Origin: RU20A sp042610495 | Lineage (GTDB): Bacteria > Pseudomonadota > Alphaproteobacteria > Rhizobiales > Rhizobiaceae | Direction of reading: 5' to 3' | Assembly: GCF_042610495.1 (NCBI RefSeq) | Contig: NZ_JBHGAP010000001.1 | Location: 434,001 to 498,000 of the forward strand | Length of the DNA stretch: 64,000 nucleotides | In this document: piece by piece, positions 41,455 through 50,407 of the stretch | How the letters are laid out: each line of letters begins with the position of its first letter | Position numbering within the stretch: position 1 is the stretch's first letter | Notes under the pieces: generated by a model | What the model saw: only the letters and a program-made list of their open reading frames with translations | Told to the model about the DNA's origin: nothing | Databases searched by the model: none | Position numbers and translations under genes: made by a program

Positions 41455-44214
41455 ATGGCAGAAAAACAGTTCGCCCGGAATGAAGCCGACAAGTTCGCGG
41501 CGCTCGCTGAGGATGATCCCTTGAGCGAGCTGGCGCGGATTGTCGGTTACGATGCGCGCCCTGCCGTGGAAACGCTGAAGGAACTCAAGCGCCATCAGGA
41601 AACCGTGAAGATCGATCCGCCCTTCAATCTGGAGGAGGAGCTGCTTCGCGAGTTCGATCGCTATGCCGGGGACGAATCCCCGGCGCCGGTTGTTGAGCCG
41701 TCGCATGCACCGGTGGCCGCGCGTGCGGAGCCGTCTTTCGCACCGGCACCGGCCTTCATTGCTGAGCCCGAGCTTGCGGCTGCGCCGGCACCGACGGCAG
41801 ATCCGTCCGATGTCTTCGATCTTGCCCGTGAACTCGAGCTTTCGATGCGTGCCGAAACGACGGCGTCGCCGGCTTTCGACGAAGAGCCCGTCTTCAACGC
41901 GCCGGCCTTCGACATGTCGGTCTTTGATGATGTCGCCATCGATGCCGAGCCGGAGCCCGTCGCGGTCGCGCCTGCGGAGCAGCGCCGGTCCGTGCCGGTT
42001 GAGGGTGCGCCAGTCGCAAGCCGTGTCGAGCCGAGTTTCGAGCAGCCGATCTCGTTCACGGCTGCCCGCCCCGAGGTTGTTGCGCCGCCGTCTCCTGCGG
42101 CAAGCGCAGAGCCTGATATCAGCGAAGTCGACAAGCTTCTTGCCGACGTGGCCCGCTTCCCGGTGCCGCCGGCGCCGGTGCGCGCCTCTGCTGCGGCTCC
42201 GGTCCAGGCCGAGCCTGCTCAGCCCGGTCGCAAGCAGAACTATCCTTTCACCCCCGTCTTCAGCCGCGCGACGCCCGTTGCCGGCGCGAGCGGAGCGCGC
42301 TCCTATGCGACACCGGCACCGGCGGAAATGCCGGTCGAGACGCCGCGGGCTCCTTTGGCAGCCGCTGCCGCTCCTCTGGCTGCCCCGGTCGCAGCGGAAG
42401 CCTTCGCGCCATCACTGCCCGAGCCGGATGTTGCGCCGACCTCGGCTTCCGAGGCGGAGCCTGATTTCGATCTGGCGAATTTCGAGCAGGAACTCTCGGC
42501 CATCCAGTTCGATTTCGACAGCCTGGATGAGCCGCTCGACGGGTTCGATGCGTCCGTGGTTTCGCAGGACCGCCCGGACGTGGTGCAGGAACCGCGCCGC
42601 GAGGAGCCTGCCGCATTCGCCGAGCCTTTCGTTCCGGAAGAGACGCTCGACGAGCAGCTTCCGTTCGATCCCTCGATGATTGCCGAGACAGACGAGCACC
42701 CCGCTCCCATTGCGGAAATGGATGTACCGGCGCTTCCCGTGCACGAGGAGCCGGCACCCGTTGTCCCGCAGCATGTCGATTTCGATCTCGATCTCGACGC
42801 GGAGATGGCGCAGCTCTTTGCCGAGCATCAGTCCGCACCGGTCAGCCGCGCCGCGACTGGCAGCGAGGCGATCGAAGCGACGGCGGCTTTTGCCCCCTTC
42901 GCCAAGGCCACGCCCGCAGCTACTTCCCTCGATCTCCAGATCGATGAAGATTTGCGCCGTGCCTTCGAGGCCCAGCGTGCACAGTTTGGCCAGGCCCCCC
43001 AGCGCGGCGATGCCTTCAGCTTCGAGACGGATTCGGACGTTGCGCCGCTTCACGTGGAGAAGGAGCGGTCGCGACTGCCGATCTATGCGGCGGCCGCAGC
43101 CATCCTGCTGCTCCTCGGCGGTGTCGGTGTCTATGCCTGGATGGGTGGCAGCGATGCTGCCCTGACGGCGGAAGGCCCGAAGGTGATCCTCGCAGACAAG
43201 GATCCGGTCAAGGTCGTTCCGGAGGAAAAGGGCGGCAAGACCGTCCCGAACCAGGACAAGGCCGTCTACGATCGCGTCGCCGGTACGCAGGACGAAGCAC
43301 CGCGCCAGGACGCGCTGGTCTCGACCAAGGAAGAGCCGCTCGATGTCGTGCAGCGTACGCTGACGCCCGAGACCCTGCCGCTGCCCGACGAAGAGGATGG
43401 TGGAGCCGCAACGGCCGATGCCGCTCCGGATGGTGCCGACAGCCGCCTCCTGCCGGAAGGGCAGGCCCCGACCGACGTTGCCAAGGACGAGCAGAGCCCG
43501 GCTGTGGCACCCCGCAAGGTCCGCACCATGATCGTCAAGCCTGACGGAACGCTGGTCGCCCGCGAGGAAACCGTCGCCGAGCCTGCGACGCCTGCGCTCG
43601 CAACCCAGCCCGCCGCCACTGCGACGACCCCGGCCACCACAGGCGCCGAAGTCGCCCTGGCTCAGCCGACGACCGGCGATGCAGCAACGACCACGGCCGC
43701 GACCCCCAACGCAACGGATACCGCCGCAACGGACGCCGCTGCAACGCAGGCAGCCGCAACAGCGCCGGCCGCGACCACCACCCCCGTTGTCGACACGCCT
43801 GTCAACACGCCGGTGCCGCAGATGCGTCCGGCCGAGCAGCCCGTCAATGTCGTCGGGACCGTGACGGAGAACGGCAATCTGCGTCCGACAGCCGCCGCCG
43901 AGCAGCAGGTCGCCGCCGCAACACCGTCGCAGTCCGCGACGGCTGCCGCAGCCAACGCCACGGTTGCACCCGGCACTTACGTGATCCAGATCGCGTCGGT
44001 TCCGAGCGAAGCGGATGCCCAGAAGACCTACAACAACCTGTCGTCCAAGTTCGGCAGCGTGATTGGCGGCCGCGGCGTCGATATCAAGCGCGCCGACATT
44101 CAGGGCAAGGGCACCTTCTACCGCGTCCGCGTGCCGGTCGGCTCGAAGGAAGAAGCCAACCAGCTCTGCGCCCGCTACAAGAGCGCCGGCGGCAGCTGCC
44201 TCGTCACCCGCTGA
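41455..44214 (+). CDS. Large SPOR-domain cell-envelope protein
   Basis: 919 residues. A conserved start (FAALAEDDPLSELARIVGY) precedes about 490 residues of acidic, Ala/Pro/Glu-rich disordered cytoplasmic sequence. One membrane helix lies at about 539-562 (IYAAAAAILLLLGGVGVYAW), then a periplasmic Ala/Thr-rich linker and a SPOR domain at 840-919 (YVIQIASVPSEADAQKTYNN... to VTR). SPOR domains bind glycan strands stripped of stem peptides at division sites, so a septal role is likely. The order argS-SPOR-nagZ-scpAB is typical. A clear terminator follows. Confidence 0.92.
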   Translation: MAEKQFARNEADKFAALAEDDPLSELARIVGYDARPAVETLKELKRHQETVKIDPPFNLEEELLREFDRYAGDESPAPVVEPSHAPVAARAEPSFAPAPAFIAEPELAAAPAPTADPSDVFDLARELELSMRAETTASPAFDEEPVFNAPAFDMSVFDDVAIDAEPEPVAVAPAEQRRSVPVEGAPVASRVEPSFEQPISFTAARPEVVAPPSPAASAEPDISEVDKLLADVARFPVPPAPVRASAAAPVQAEPAQPGRKQNYPFTPVFSRATPVAGASGARSYATPAPAEMPVETPRAPLAAAAAPLAAPVAAEAFAPSLPEPDVAPTSASEAEPDFDLANFEQELSAIQFDFDSLDEPLDGFDASVVSQDRPDVVQEPRREEPAAFAEPFVPEETLDEQLPFDPSMIAETDEHPAPIAEMDVPALPVHEEPAPVVPQHVDFDLDLDAEMAQLFAEHQSAPVSRAATGSEAIEATAAFAPFAKATPAATSLDLQIDEDLRRAFEAQRAQFGQAPQRGDAFSFETDSDVAPLHVEKERSRLPIYAAAAAILLLLGGVGVYAWMGGSDAALTAEGPKVILADKDPVKVVPEEKGGKTVPNQDKAVYDRVAGTQDEAPRQDALVSTKEEPLDVVQRTLTPETLPLPDEEDGGAATADAAPDGADSRLLPEGQAPTDVAKDEQSPAVAPRKVRTMIVKPDGTLVAREETVAEPATPALATQPAATATTPATTGAEVALAQPTTGDAATTTAATPNATDTAATDAAATQAAATAPAATTTPVVDTPVNTPVPQMRPAEQPVNVVGTVTENGNLRPTAAAEQQVAAATPSQSATAAAANATVAPGTYVIQIASVPSEADAQKTYNNLSSKFGSVIGGRGVDIKRADIQGKGTFYRVRVPVGSKEEANQLCARYKSAGGSCLVTR

Positions 44215-44236
44215 GGGGCCAGCCAGACAACCGATG

Positions 44237-44262
44237 AGGGCGCCACACGGCGCCCTTTTCTT
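44237..44262 (+). terminator. Terminator between the SPOR gene and nagZ
   Basis: AGGGCGCC (44237-44244) and GGCGCCCT (44249-44256) form a perfect stem with a four-base ACAC loop, followed by TTTCTT. Confidence 0.88.
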
Positions 44263-44348
44263 ATCCGGTGTCCGATCCGCGCCTGATCGCGGGCCGGGGG
44301 CCGCCCGTCCATCTTTCGCGCAGACGCGCCATTTCCTATGGTTTCAGC

Positions 44349-45365
44349 ATGACCGAATCGAAAGCCTTCATCTCGGGCTGCAAAGGCCTGACGCTCACTG
44401 CAGACGAAATCGCCTTCTACCGCGACGAGCGGCCGTGGGGTTTCATTCTCTTTGGCCGGAACATCGGCGAGGCCTCTCAGATTTCCGACCTTGTCGCCGC
44501 GCTGCGCGACAGCATTGGCCGGCCCGATGCCCCGGTCCTGATTGACCAGGAAGGCGGCCGCGTGCAGCGCATCCGCCCACCGATCGCCGCAGCCTACCCG
44601 AACGCAGCCTCGATTGGCGCGCTCTACCGGCAGGATCACGAGAAGGGCTTGCGCGCCGCCTGGCTGATGTCGCGCCTGCATGCTTTCGATCTGACCCGTT
44701 TCGGCATTTCCGTCGATTGCCTGCCGGTGCTCGATGTTATTGTGGAAGGCGGCCACGACGTCATCGGCAACCGCTCCTACGGCACCAGCGCGGATGATGT
44801 GATCGCGCTCGGACGCGCCGCTGCGGAAGGCCTCAAGGCGGGCGGCATGATGCCGGTCATGAAGCATATGCCGGGCCATGGGCGGACGATGGTCGATTCG
44901 CACCACAAACTGCCGGTGGTCGAGGTCGGGATCGATGTTCTCGCACAGTCCGATTTCCGACCGTTCATCGCCATGAAGGACGAGAAGATGGGCATGTCTG
45001 CACATCTCCTCTTCACGGCCATTGACCCCGAGCGCCCCGCGACAACCTCGCCGGTGGTGGTTCGCGAGATCATCCGCGGCCTCATCGGCTTCGATGGCCT
45101 TCTGATGTCCGACGATGTCTCCATGAATGCGCTGGCCGGCACGATCGGCGAACGTGCGCGCGACATCTACGCGGCCGGCCTCGACATGGTCTTGCATTGC
45201 CATGGCATCATGGAGGAGATGGTGCAGGTGGCCGCCGCCGCACCGGAGCTTTCCGGCGACAGCAAGCGTCGCGCCGATGCCGCCCTTGCCGCCTTCAGGC
45301 CGGCCGACGACAGCGATGAAGACGCCTTGCGCGCCGAGTTTGCCGCGCTTCTTCCCATCGCCTGA
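44349..45365 (+). CDS. nagZ: Beta-N-acetylhexosaminidase NagZ (GH3)
   Basis: 338 residues of glycoside hydrolase family 3. The diagnostic stretch KHMPGHGRTMVDSHHKLP begins near residue 171 and includes the Asp-His dyad on the mobile loop; the nucleophile Asp is in GLLMSDDVSMNAL. NagZ trims GlcNAc from muropeptides in cell-wall recycling and so affects beta-lactamase induction. No signal peptide is present, fitting its cytoplasmic role. ATG 44349 gives the normal start (TESKAFISGCKGLTL). scpA follows after 62 bases. Confidence 0.95.
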   Translation: MTESKAFISGCKGLTLTADEIAFYRDERPWGFILFGRNIGEASQISDLVAALRDSIGRPDAPVLIDQEGGRVQRIRPPIAAAYPNAASIGALYRQDHEKGLRAAWLMSRLHAFDLTRFGISVDCLPVLDVIVEGGHDVIGNRSYGTSADDVIALGRAAAEGLKAGGMMPVMKHMPGHGRTMVDSHHKLPVVEVGIDVLAQSDFRPFIAMKDEKMGMSAHLLFTAIDPERPATTSPVVVREIIRGLIGFDGLLMSDDVSMNALAGTIGERARDIYAAGLDMVLHCHGIMEEMVQVAAAAPELSGDSKRRADAALAAFRPADDSDEDALRAEFAALLPIA

Positions 45366-45427
45366 AACTCGGCGTATCGGATGAAGAGGCACATTCATCC
45401 GATGGGCAGAAACAGGGGGCAGGCGGC

Positions 45428-46288
45428 ATGGCGGCGTCAGACGGGCAGAAGCGATCCGCGACAGCAGCGCCGATGGACAGCTTCTGGTCTCCGGAAGCTG
45501 ACGTCGACACGGTGGACGAAGCGCTGGTGGTCGATATCGCCGGCTTCGAAGGCCCGCTCGATCTTCTCCTGCATCTCGCCCGCAACCAGAAGGTCGATCT
45601 CGCCCGTATCTCGGTTCTGGCGCTTGCCGAGCAGTATCTGGCCTTCGTGGAACAGGCCCGCAGCATCCGCCTCGAGCTTGCGGCCGATTACCTCGTCATG
45701 GCCGCCTGGCTGGCTTTCCTGAAATCGCGCCTGCTGATCCCGCAGCAGGCGAAGGATGACGGTCCGTCGGGGGAGGAACTGGCCTCGGCGCTTGCCTTCC
45801 GCCTGAAGCGGCTCGAAGCGATGCGCGACGCGGCTGCCCGTCTCGTCAACCGCAACCGGCTGGGACGGGACATCTTTGCCCGTGGCGCGCCCGAGCATGT
45901 GCCGGTCGAACGCGTGCAGGCCTTCGATGCCTCGCTCTACGATCTGCTCTCGGCCTATGCAGGCCTGCGCCAGCGCCAGGCGATCACCCAGGTGACCATC
46001 GAGAAGCGGCAGGTCTGGTCGCTCGCCTCCGCCCGTCTCGTGCTCGCCCGGTTGCTCGGCGAGAGCCACGACTGGGTGGCGCTCGACAGCTATCTCCTGC
46101 GTTACCTCACCGATCCGCGCCAGCGCGCAACGGCGCTCGCCAGCTCTTTTGCCGCGACGCTTGAACTGGTGCGTGAAGGCCGCCTGGAAATCCGCCAGGC
46201 TGATGCCTTTGCGCCGATCTATCTGAAGACGGGGCCGCGGCCGATGACGCCTGCGGAAATCGCCGCGCTGGAAACCGCCGATGAGTGA
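45428..46288 (+). CDS. scpA: Segregation and condensation protein A
   Basis: 286 residues of the kleisin ScpA. The N-terminal FEGPLDLLLHLARNQKVDLARI and LAADYLVMAAWLAFLKSRLL blocks bind the SMC head, and the C-terminal winged helix is present. ScpA joins ScpB and SMC into the condensin that organises the chromosome. The first 20-40 residues are variable; ATG 45473 is an alternative start. It overlaps scpB by eight bases. smc is not in the window. Confidence 0.94.
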   Translation: MAASDGQKRSATAAPMDSFWSPEADVDTVDEALVVDIAGFEGPLDLLLHLARNQKVDLARISVLALAEQYLAFVEQARSIRLELAADYLVMAAWLAFLKSRLLIPQQAKDDGPSGEELASALAFRLKRLEAMRDAAARLVNRNRLGRDIFARGAPEHVPVERVQAFDASLYDLLSAYAGLRQRQAITQVTIEKRQVWSLASARLVLARLLGESHDWVALDSYLLRYLTDPRQRATALASSFAATLELVREGRLEIRQADAFAPIYLKTGPRPMTPAEIAALETADE

Positions 46289-47003
46289 GACGATGGAGCA
46301 GGACGACACCGAGGCCATGACGGCCGCCGAGACGGTGCGCGAGGCCATGCTGAGCGAAGCCGAACGCATTGCCGAGGCTTTGGTCTTCGCCTCCGCCGAG
46401 CCGGTGACGGAAGGCTTCCTGGCCGATCGGCTGCCCAAGGGCGTCATCGTTCCCGACATCATGGCGCGGCTGAAGGCGCGCTACGCCTCCCGCGGCGTCA
46501 ACCTCGTCCAGGTCGCAGACTGCTGGGCCTTCCGGACCGCCGCCGATCTGAGCTTCCAGCTGCGCCGCGACGAAGGTGAGGTGCGCAAGCTCTCCCGGGC
46601 CGCCCTCGAAGTGCTCGCCATCATCGCCTACCACCAGCCCGTGACCCGTGCGGAAATCGAGGACATCAGGGGCGTCCAGACCTCCAAGGGCACGCTCGAC
46701 GTGCTGCTGGAGGCCGGCTGGGTGCGCTTTCGCGGCCGGCGTCGTACACCCGGCCGTCCGGTCACCTTCGGCACCACGCGCGATTTTCTCGATCATTTCG
46801 GCCTGGAGGAAATTCGTGATCTGCCAGGCCTGGAAGAGCTGAAAGGGGCAGGGCTGCTCTCCGGCCGCATTCCCCCGACACTCTCCATCCCGTCGCCCCG
46901 CGACGACGACCTCACCGAGGACGAAGACCCCATTACCCAGCTCGATCTTGAGGAACTCGGCCTCTTGACACCGCGCGGGGAAGAGGCAGAAGACCATACC
47001 TGA
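46281..47003 (+). CDS. scpB: Segregation and condensation protein B
   Basis: 240 residues with two winged-helix domains. Diagnostic blocks are IAEALVFASAEPV, RAALEVLAIIAYHQPVTRAE and RGRRRTPGRPVTFGTT. ScpB dimers stabilise the ScpA-SMC complex. The C-terminal tail is acidic. It is translationally coupled to scpA through an eight-base overlap, and no terminator separates it from the ABC ATPase gene 81 bases on. Confidence 0.95.
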   Translation: MSETMEQDDTEAMTAAETVREAMLSEAERIAEALVFASAEPVTEGFLADRLPKGVIVPDIMARLKARYASRGVNLVQVADCWAFRTAADLSFQLRRDEGEVRKLSRAALEVLAIIAYHQPVTRAEIEDIRGVQTSKGTLDVLLEAGWVRFRGRRRTPGRPVTFGTTRDFLDHFGLEEIRDLPGLEELKGAGLLSGRIPPTLSIPSPRDDDLTEDEDPITQLDLEELGLLTPRGEEAEDHT

Positions 47004-47084
47004 TTGAATGTGTCTTGTTTTGCCACTCTGCTGACCCGAAACGGCCGGCAGGCGTTGGTGGCGCAATCGGGGTAGCAGGTCGGG

Positions 47085-48197
47085 ATGGTGGCAGAAACAC
47101 AAAGGGCGCAGACCGCACGGGCACGACGTACCGCCGGGGTGACCTTTGCCGGCCGCTTCGAGTTCGAGGACATCCACCATCGCTACGGCCAGCGCGAGAC
47201 GATTCGCGGCGTATCGTTGACGGCCGAGGCCGGCGAGGTGTTGTGCCTGCTCGGTCCCTCGGGCTCGGGCAAGACAACGCTTCTGAGAATTGCCGCCGGC
47301 ATCGAGGCCCAGTCCGCCGGCCGCGTTCGGCTGAACGGGCTCGAGATTGCCGGTCCCGAGGTCTTCGTGCCGCCGGAACGACGCGGCGTGGGGCTGATGT
47401 TCCAGGATTTTGCGCTTTTCCCGCATCTGACGATCCGCGACAATGTCCGCTACGGTCTCACCGCCATGTCGCGGACCGCTGCACTTGCGGAAGCCGATGC
47501 GGCGCTGGAGCGCGTGGGCCTTTCCCATTATGGCGATCGCTACCCGCATGTGCTCTCCGGCGGCGAACAGCAGCGCGTGGCGCTGGCCCGTGCGCTTGCG
47601 CCGCGTCCGGCCGTGCTGCTGATGGACGAGCCCTTCTCCGGGCTCGACTCCCGCCTCAAGGACACGATCCGCGCCGATACGCTCGCCATCCTGCGTGAGA
47701 CTCGGGCCACCGCAATCGTTGTCACCCATGATGCGGAGGAAGCGATGCGCATGGGCGATCGAATCGCGCTTCTGAAGGACGGGCGGCTGATCCAGCATGG
47801 CACCGCCGACGAGCTCTATCGCCAGCCGAAGAGCCTGTTTGCCGCCGGCTTCTTTTCCGAGATCAACGAGTTCGATTGCGTCGTCAGGGGAGGGCGCGTC
47901 GAAACGCCGCTGGGCACCGTCCAGGCTCCCGGCTTTGCCGAGGGTGTTCCCCTGTCGGCGGCGGTGCGGCTGTCGAGCGTGACCGTCAGCGAGCGCGGCG
48001 GAGCCATTCCCGCGCGCATTTTGTCACGTCGCTTCCTGGGTGTCGTGGAACTCCTTAATTTCGCCGTTCCGGGCTCGGAGACTCCCGTTCGCGCCCGCGT
48101 GCGCGCCGATGATCTGCCCCAGGGACTGAGAGAGGTTACGCTTTCCGTTGACGACAGGGACATATTGCTGTTTGAAAAAGCAAATGTGACCGCATAG
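47085..48197 (+). CDS. Orphan ABC transporter ATPase, FbpC/PotA-like
   Basis: 370 residues. Walker A is GPSGSGKTT near residue 56, the signature is LSGGEQQRVALARAL, Walker B is VLLMDEPFSGLD and the switch His is in VVTHDAEEA. A C-terminal TOBE-like domain follows (about 240-370). This is the architecture of ATPases for iron(III), spermidine/putrescine or sulfate importers. No permease or binding-protein gene is adjacent, so it must partner with proteins encoded elsewhere or act otherwise. ATG 47085 follows a weak ribosome site; the first 20 residues are variable. Confidence 0.85.
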   Translation: MVAETQRAQTARARRTAGVTFAGRFEFEDIHHRYGQRETIRGVSLTAEAGEVLCLLGPSGSGKTTLLRIAAGIEAQSAGRVRLNGLEIAGPEVFVPPERRGVGLMFQDFALFPHLTIRDNVRYGLTAMSRTAALAEADAALERVGLSHYGDRYPHVLSGGEQQRVALARALAPRPAVLLMDEPFSGLDSRLKDTIRADTLAILRETRATAIVVTHDAEEAMRMGDRIALLKDGRLIQHGTADELYRQPKSLFAAGFFSEINEFDCVVRGGRVETPLGTVQAPGFAEGVPLSAAVRLSSVTVSERGGAIPARILSRRFLGVVELLNFAVPGSETPVRARVRADDLPQGLREVTLSVDDRDILLFEKANVTA

Positions 48198-48394
48198 AGC
48201 GACATGCATCCTTCCGGACGCCCGCATGACGGTCTAACGTCTTGAATCTGCGCAGCGCGCGCAGTGAAAATCGATTTCGATCTTCGCGGCGATGCGCTAG
48301 GCTGGAAATATCGTTGAATTCAGGCGCGTAGCGACTGGTAATTGGAACAGGGATCGCCCCATATGGGTGAAGGTCCTGACTGGGAGATAAGGTA

Positions 48395-48598
48395 ATGGGT
48401 TCCTTTAGCATCTGGCACTGGCTGATCGTTCTGGTCGTCGTTCTGCTTCTTTTCGGCCGTGGCAAGATTCCGGAACTGATGGGCGACGTTGCCAAGGGCA
48501 TCAAGAACTTCAAGAAGGGCATGAACGACGACGACGCCACCCCGCAGGCCGGCGTGGACGCCAAGACCGTGGAACACAAGTCCGACGAAGTTCGCTGA
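48395..48598 (+). CDS. tatA: Sec-independent protein translocase TatA
   Basis: 67 residues: one membrane helix at about 7-21 (WHWLIVLVVVLLLFGRGK), the conserved FGRGKIPELMGD turn, an amphipathic helix (GIKNFKKGM) and a short acidic tail. TatA oligomers form the pore that exports folded proteins. The 200-base leader after the ABC gene probably holds a promoter. tatB follows after 71 bases with a hairpin between them. Confidence 0.96.
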   Translation: MGSFSIWHWLIVLVVVLLLFGRGKIPELMGDVAKGIKNFKKGMNDDDATPQAGVDAKTVEHKSDEVR

Positions 48599-48620
48599 TC
48601 TTCGTCTTGGTTCACGGATA

Positions 48621-48644
48621 GGCCACCCCGTCTCGCGGGTGGCC
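48621..48644 (+). promoter_or_regulatory. Hairpin between tatA and tatB
   Basis: GGCCACCC (48621-48628) pairs perfectly with GGGTGGCC (48637-48644) across an eight-base loop. There is no T run, so it is not a classic terminator. It may stabilise the tatA message end or dampen tatB expression, which would fit the need for excess TatA. Confidence 0.45.
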
Positions 48645-48669
48645 GCCGTCGCGCAAGGAATGCTTCGAC

Positions 48670-49485
48670 ATGCTGGATATCGGCTGGACCGAGCTGGTTG
48701 TGATTGCCATCGTGCTTATCGTGGTGGTCGGGCCGAAAGACCTGCCGCCCATGTTGCGTGCCTTCGGTCGAATGACGACCAAGCTGCGCGGCATGGCATC
48801 GGATTTCCGCCAGCAGTTCGATGAGGCCCTGCGCGAAGCCGAACTCGATGACGTCAAGAAGACGATCGACGATGCCCGGCGCCTCAATCCAGCCAACGCC
48901 ATTCGCGAGGCCATCAACCCGCTGCGCCAGGCCGGACAGGATATCCGCAACGATCTGCAGAACGCCGCGCGTCCGACCACGCCGGCCGCTGCGCCGACGG
49001 CAACCCCTGCCGCTGCTCCTGAGGCCCTGACAACCGATAGCGTTGCTGCGGGTCTCGGTCTGCCGGAAGTGCCGGTCGGAGAGACGCTGCATTCCGATCC
49101 GATGCCGCTGTCATCCGGTGCAATCTCGACCAGCGCGCCCGCCGAGGCTGCAAAGCCTGCCGCGCCCTCCATCAAGGGTGAGCCCGCCAAGGTCGAGACG
49201 GTCGCCGCCGCCGCACGCGCGTCTGCCGAAAAACAGTTGAAGCGCCTGGATGAGGCGGAGGCGGCTGCGATCGCTTCCGGTACGGCTGACGCTGACAAGC
49301 CGGTCAAGGCCGGCCGCAAGAGCGTCAAGCTCGCCAAGGAAGCCGAGCCGAAGGCAGAGAAACCGCGCAGCCGAAAGAAGGCCGTCGCCGAGCCCGCGGC
49401 CGAGACGGTGTCCCTAGCAGAGCCGCCGGTGAAAAAGCCGCGTGCCCCCCGCAAGACAAAGACGACGACAGGAGATGAGGCATGA
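48670..49485 (+). CDS. tatB: Sec-independent protein translocase TatB
   Basis: 271 residues. The N-terminus DIGWTELVVIAIVLIVVVGP holds the membrane helix with the conserved Glu, followed by PKDLPPMLRAFGRM and an amphipathic helix. Beyond residue 100 the protein is a long Ala/Pro/Lys-rich tail, common in rhizobial TatB. TatB and TatC form the receptor for twin-arginine signal peptides. It overlaps tatC by four bases (ATGA). Confidence 0.95.
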   Translation: MLDIGWTELVVIAIVLIVVVGPKDLPPMLRAFGRMTTKLRGMASDFRQQFDEALREAELDDVKKTIDDARRLNPANAIREAINPLRQAGQDIRNDLQNAARPTTPAAAPTATPAAAPEALTTDSVAAGLGLPEVPVGETLHSDPMPLSSGAISTSAPAEAAKPAAPSIKGEPAKVETVAAAARASAEKQLKRLDEAEAAAIASGTADADKPVKAGRKSVKLAKEAEPKAEKPRSRKKAVAEPAAETVSLAEPPVKKPRAPRKTKTTTGDEA

Positions 49486-50285
49486 GCGGCGATATCGACG
49501 ACAAGCCGCAGCCGCTTATCGAGCACCTGATCGAGTTGCGTGCCCGCCTGATCTGGGCGGTCGGCGCCTTCTTCGTCGCCTTTCTCGTGTGCTTCTATTT
49601 CGCCAAGCAGCTCTTCAACGTGCTGGTGCAGCCTTTCAAGTGGGCTGTGCATTGGGCAGGCCTCAGCCACCGCAATGTGGAACTGATCTACACGGCGCCG
49701 CAGGAATTCTTCTTCACGCAGATCAAGGTCGCCATGTTCGGCGCCCTCGTCATCGCCTTCCCGATGATCGCGACCCAGGTCTACAAGTTCGTGGCGCCCG
49801 GCCTCTACAAGAACGAGCGCGCCGCCTTCCTGCCGTTTCTGGTGGCCTCTCCGCTGCTTTTCCTGCTCGGCGCGGCGCTCGTCTATTTCTTCTTCACGCC
49901 GATGGTCATGTGGTTCTTCCTGTCCATGGAGCAGGGCGGCGGCGAAGGGCAGGTTGCGATCCAGCTGCTGCCGAAGGTCTCGGAGTATCTGAGCCTGATC
50001 ATGTCACTGGTCTTTGCCTTCGGCCTGGTCTTCCAGCTTCCGGTCATCACCACGCTTCTCGCCCGTACCGGCTTCCTGACCAGCCAAACACTCAGGGAAA
50101 AGCGCAAATACGCGATCGTCATCGCCTTCATCGTCGCTGCCGTGCTGACCCCGCCGGATCCGGTCTCCCAGATCGGTCTTGCGCTGCCAGCGCTCATTCT
50201 CTACGAGATTTCCATCTACACCGCCCGACTCGTGGAGCGTAAGCGGGAAGAGGAAGCGGCCGCGCGGGAGCTGGCCGAGACCTGA
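49482..50285 (+). CDS. tatC: Sec-independent protein translocase TatC
   Basis: 267 residues with six membrane helices. Conserved blocks include PLIEHLIELRARL at the N-terminus, TAPQEFFFTQIKVA, FVAPGLYKNER and the PDPVSQIGLALP block near the end. TatC is the core receptor of the Tat system. Coupled to tatB by the ATGA overlap; serS follows 122 bases later. Confidence 0.97.
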   Translation: MSGDIDDKPQPLIEHLIELRARLIWAVGAFFVAFLVCFYFAKQLFNVLVQPFKWAVHWAGLSHRNVELIYTAPQEFFFTQIKVAMFGALVIAFPMIATQVYKFVAPGLYKNERAAFLPFLVASPLLFLLGAALVYFFFTPMVMWFFLSMEQGGGEGQVAIQLLPKVSEYLSLIMSLVFAFGLVFQLPVITTLLARTGFLTSQTLREKRKYAIVIAFIVAAVLTPPDPVSQIGLALPALILYEISIYTARLVERKREEEAAARELAET

Positions 50286-50407
50286 TCCGGCCACGACCCC
50301 GGCGGATGCCGCATCGCTTTTTCATGTCGTAGCCGGCAGGTCGCCGTTCGCGCCGTAGCGCCCGGAAACGGCCTTGCGGGCCCGGCCAAGAACCGTCTGG
50401 AACGATC

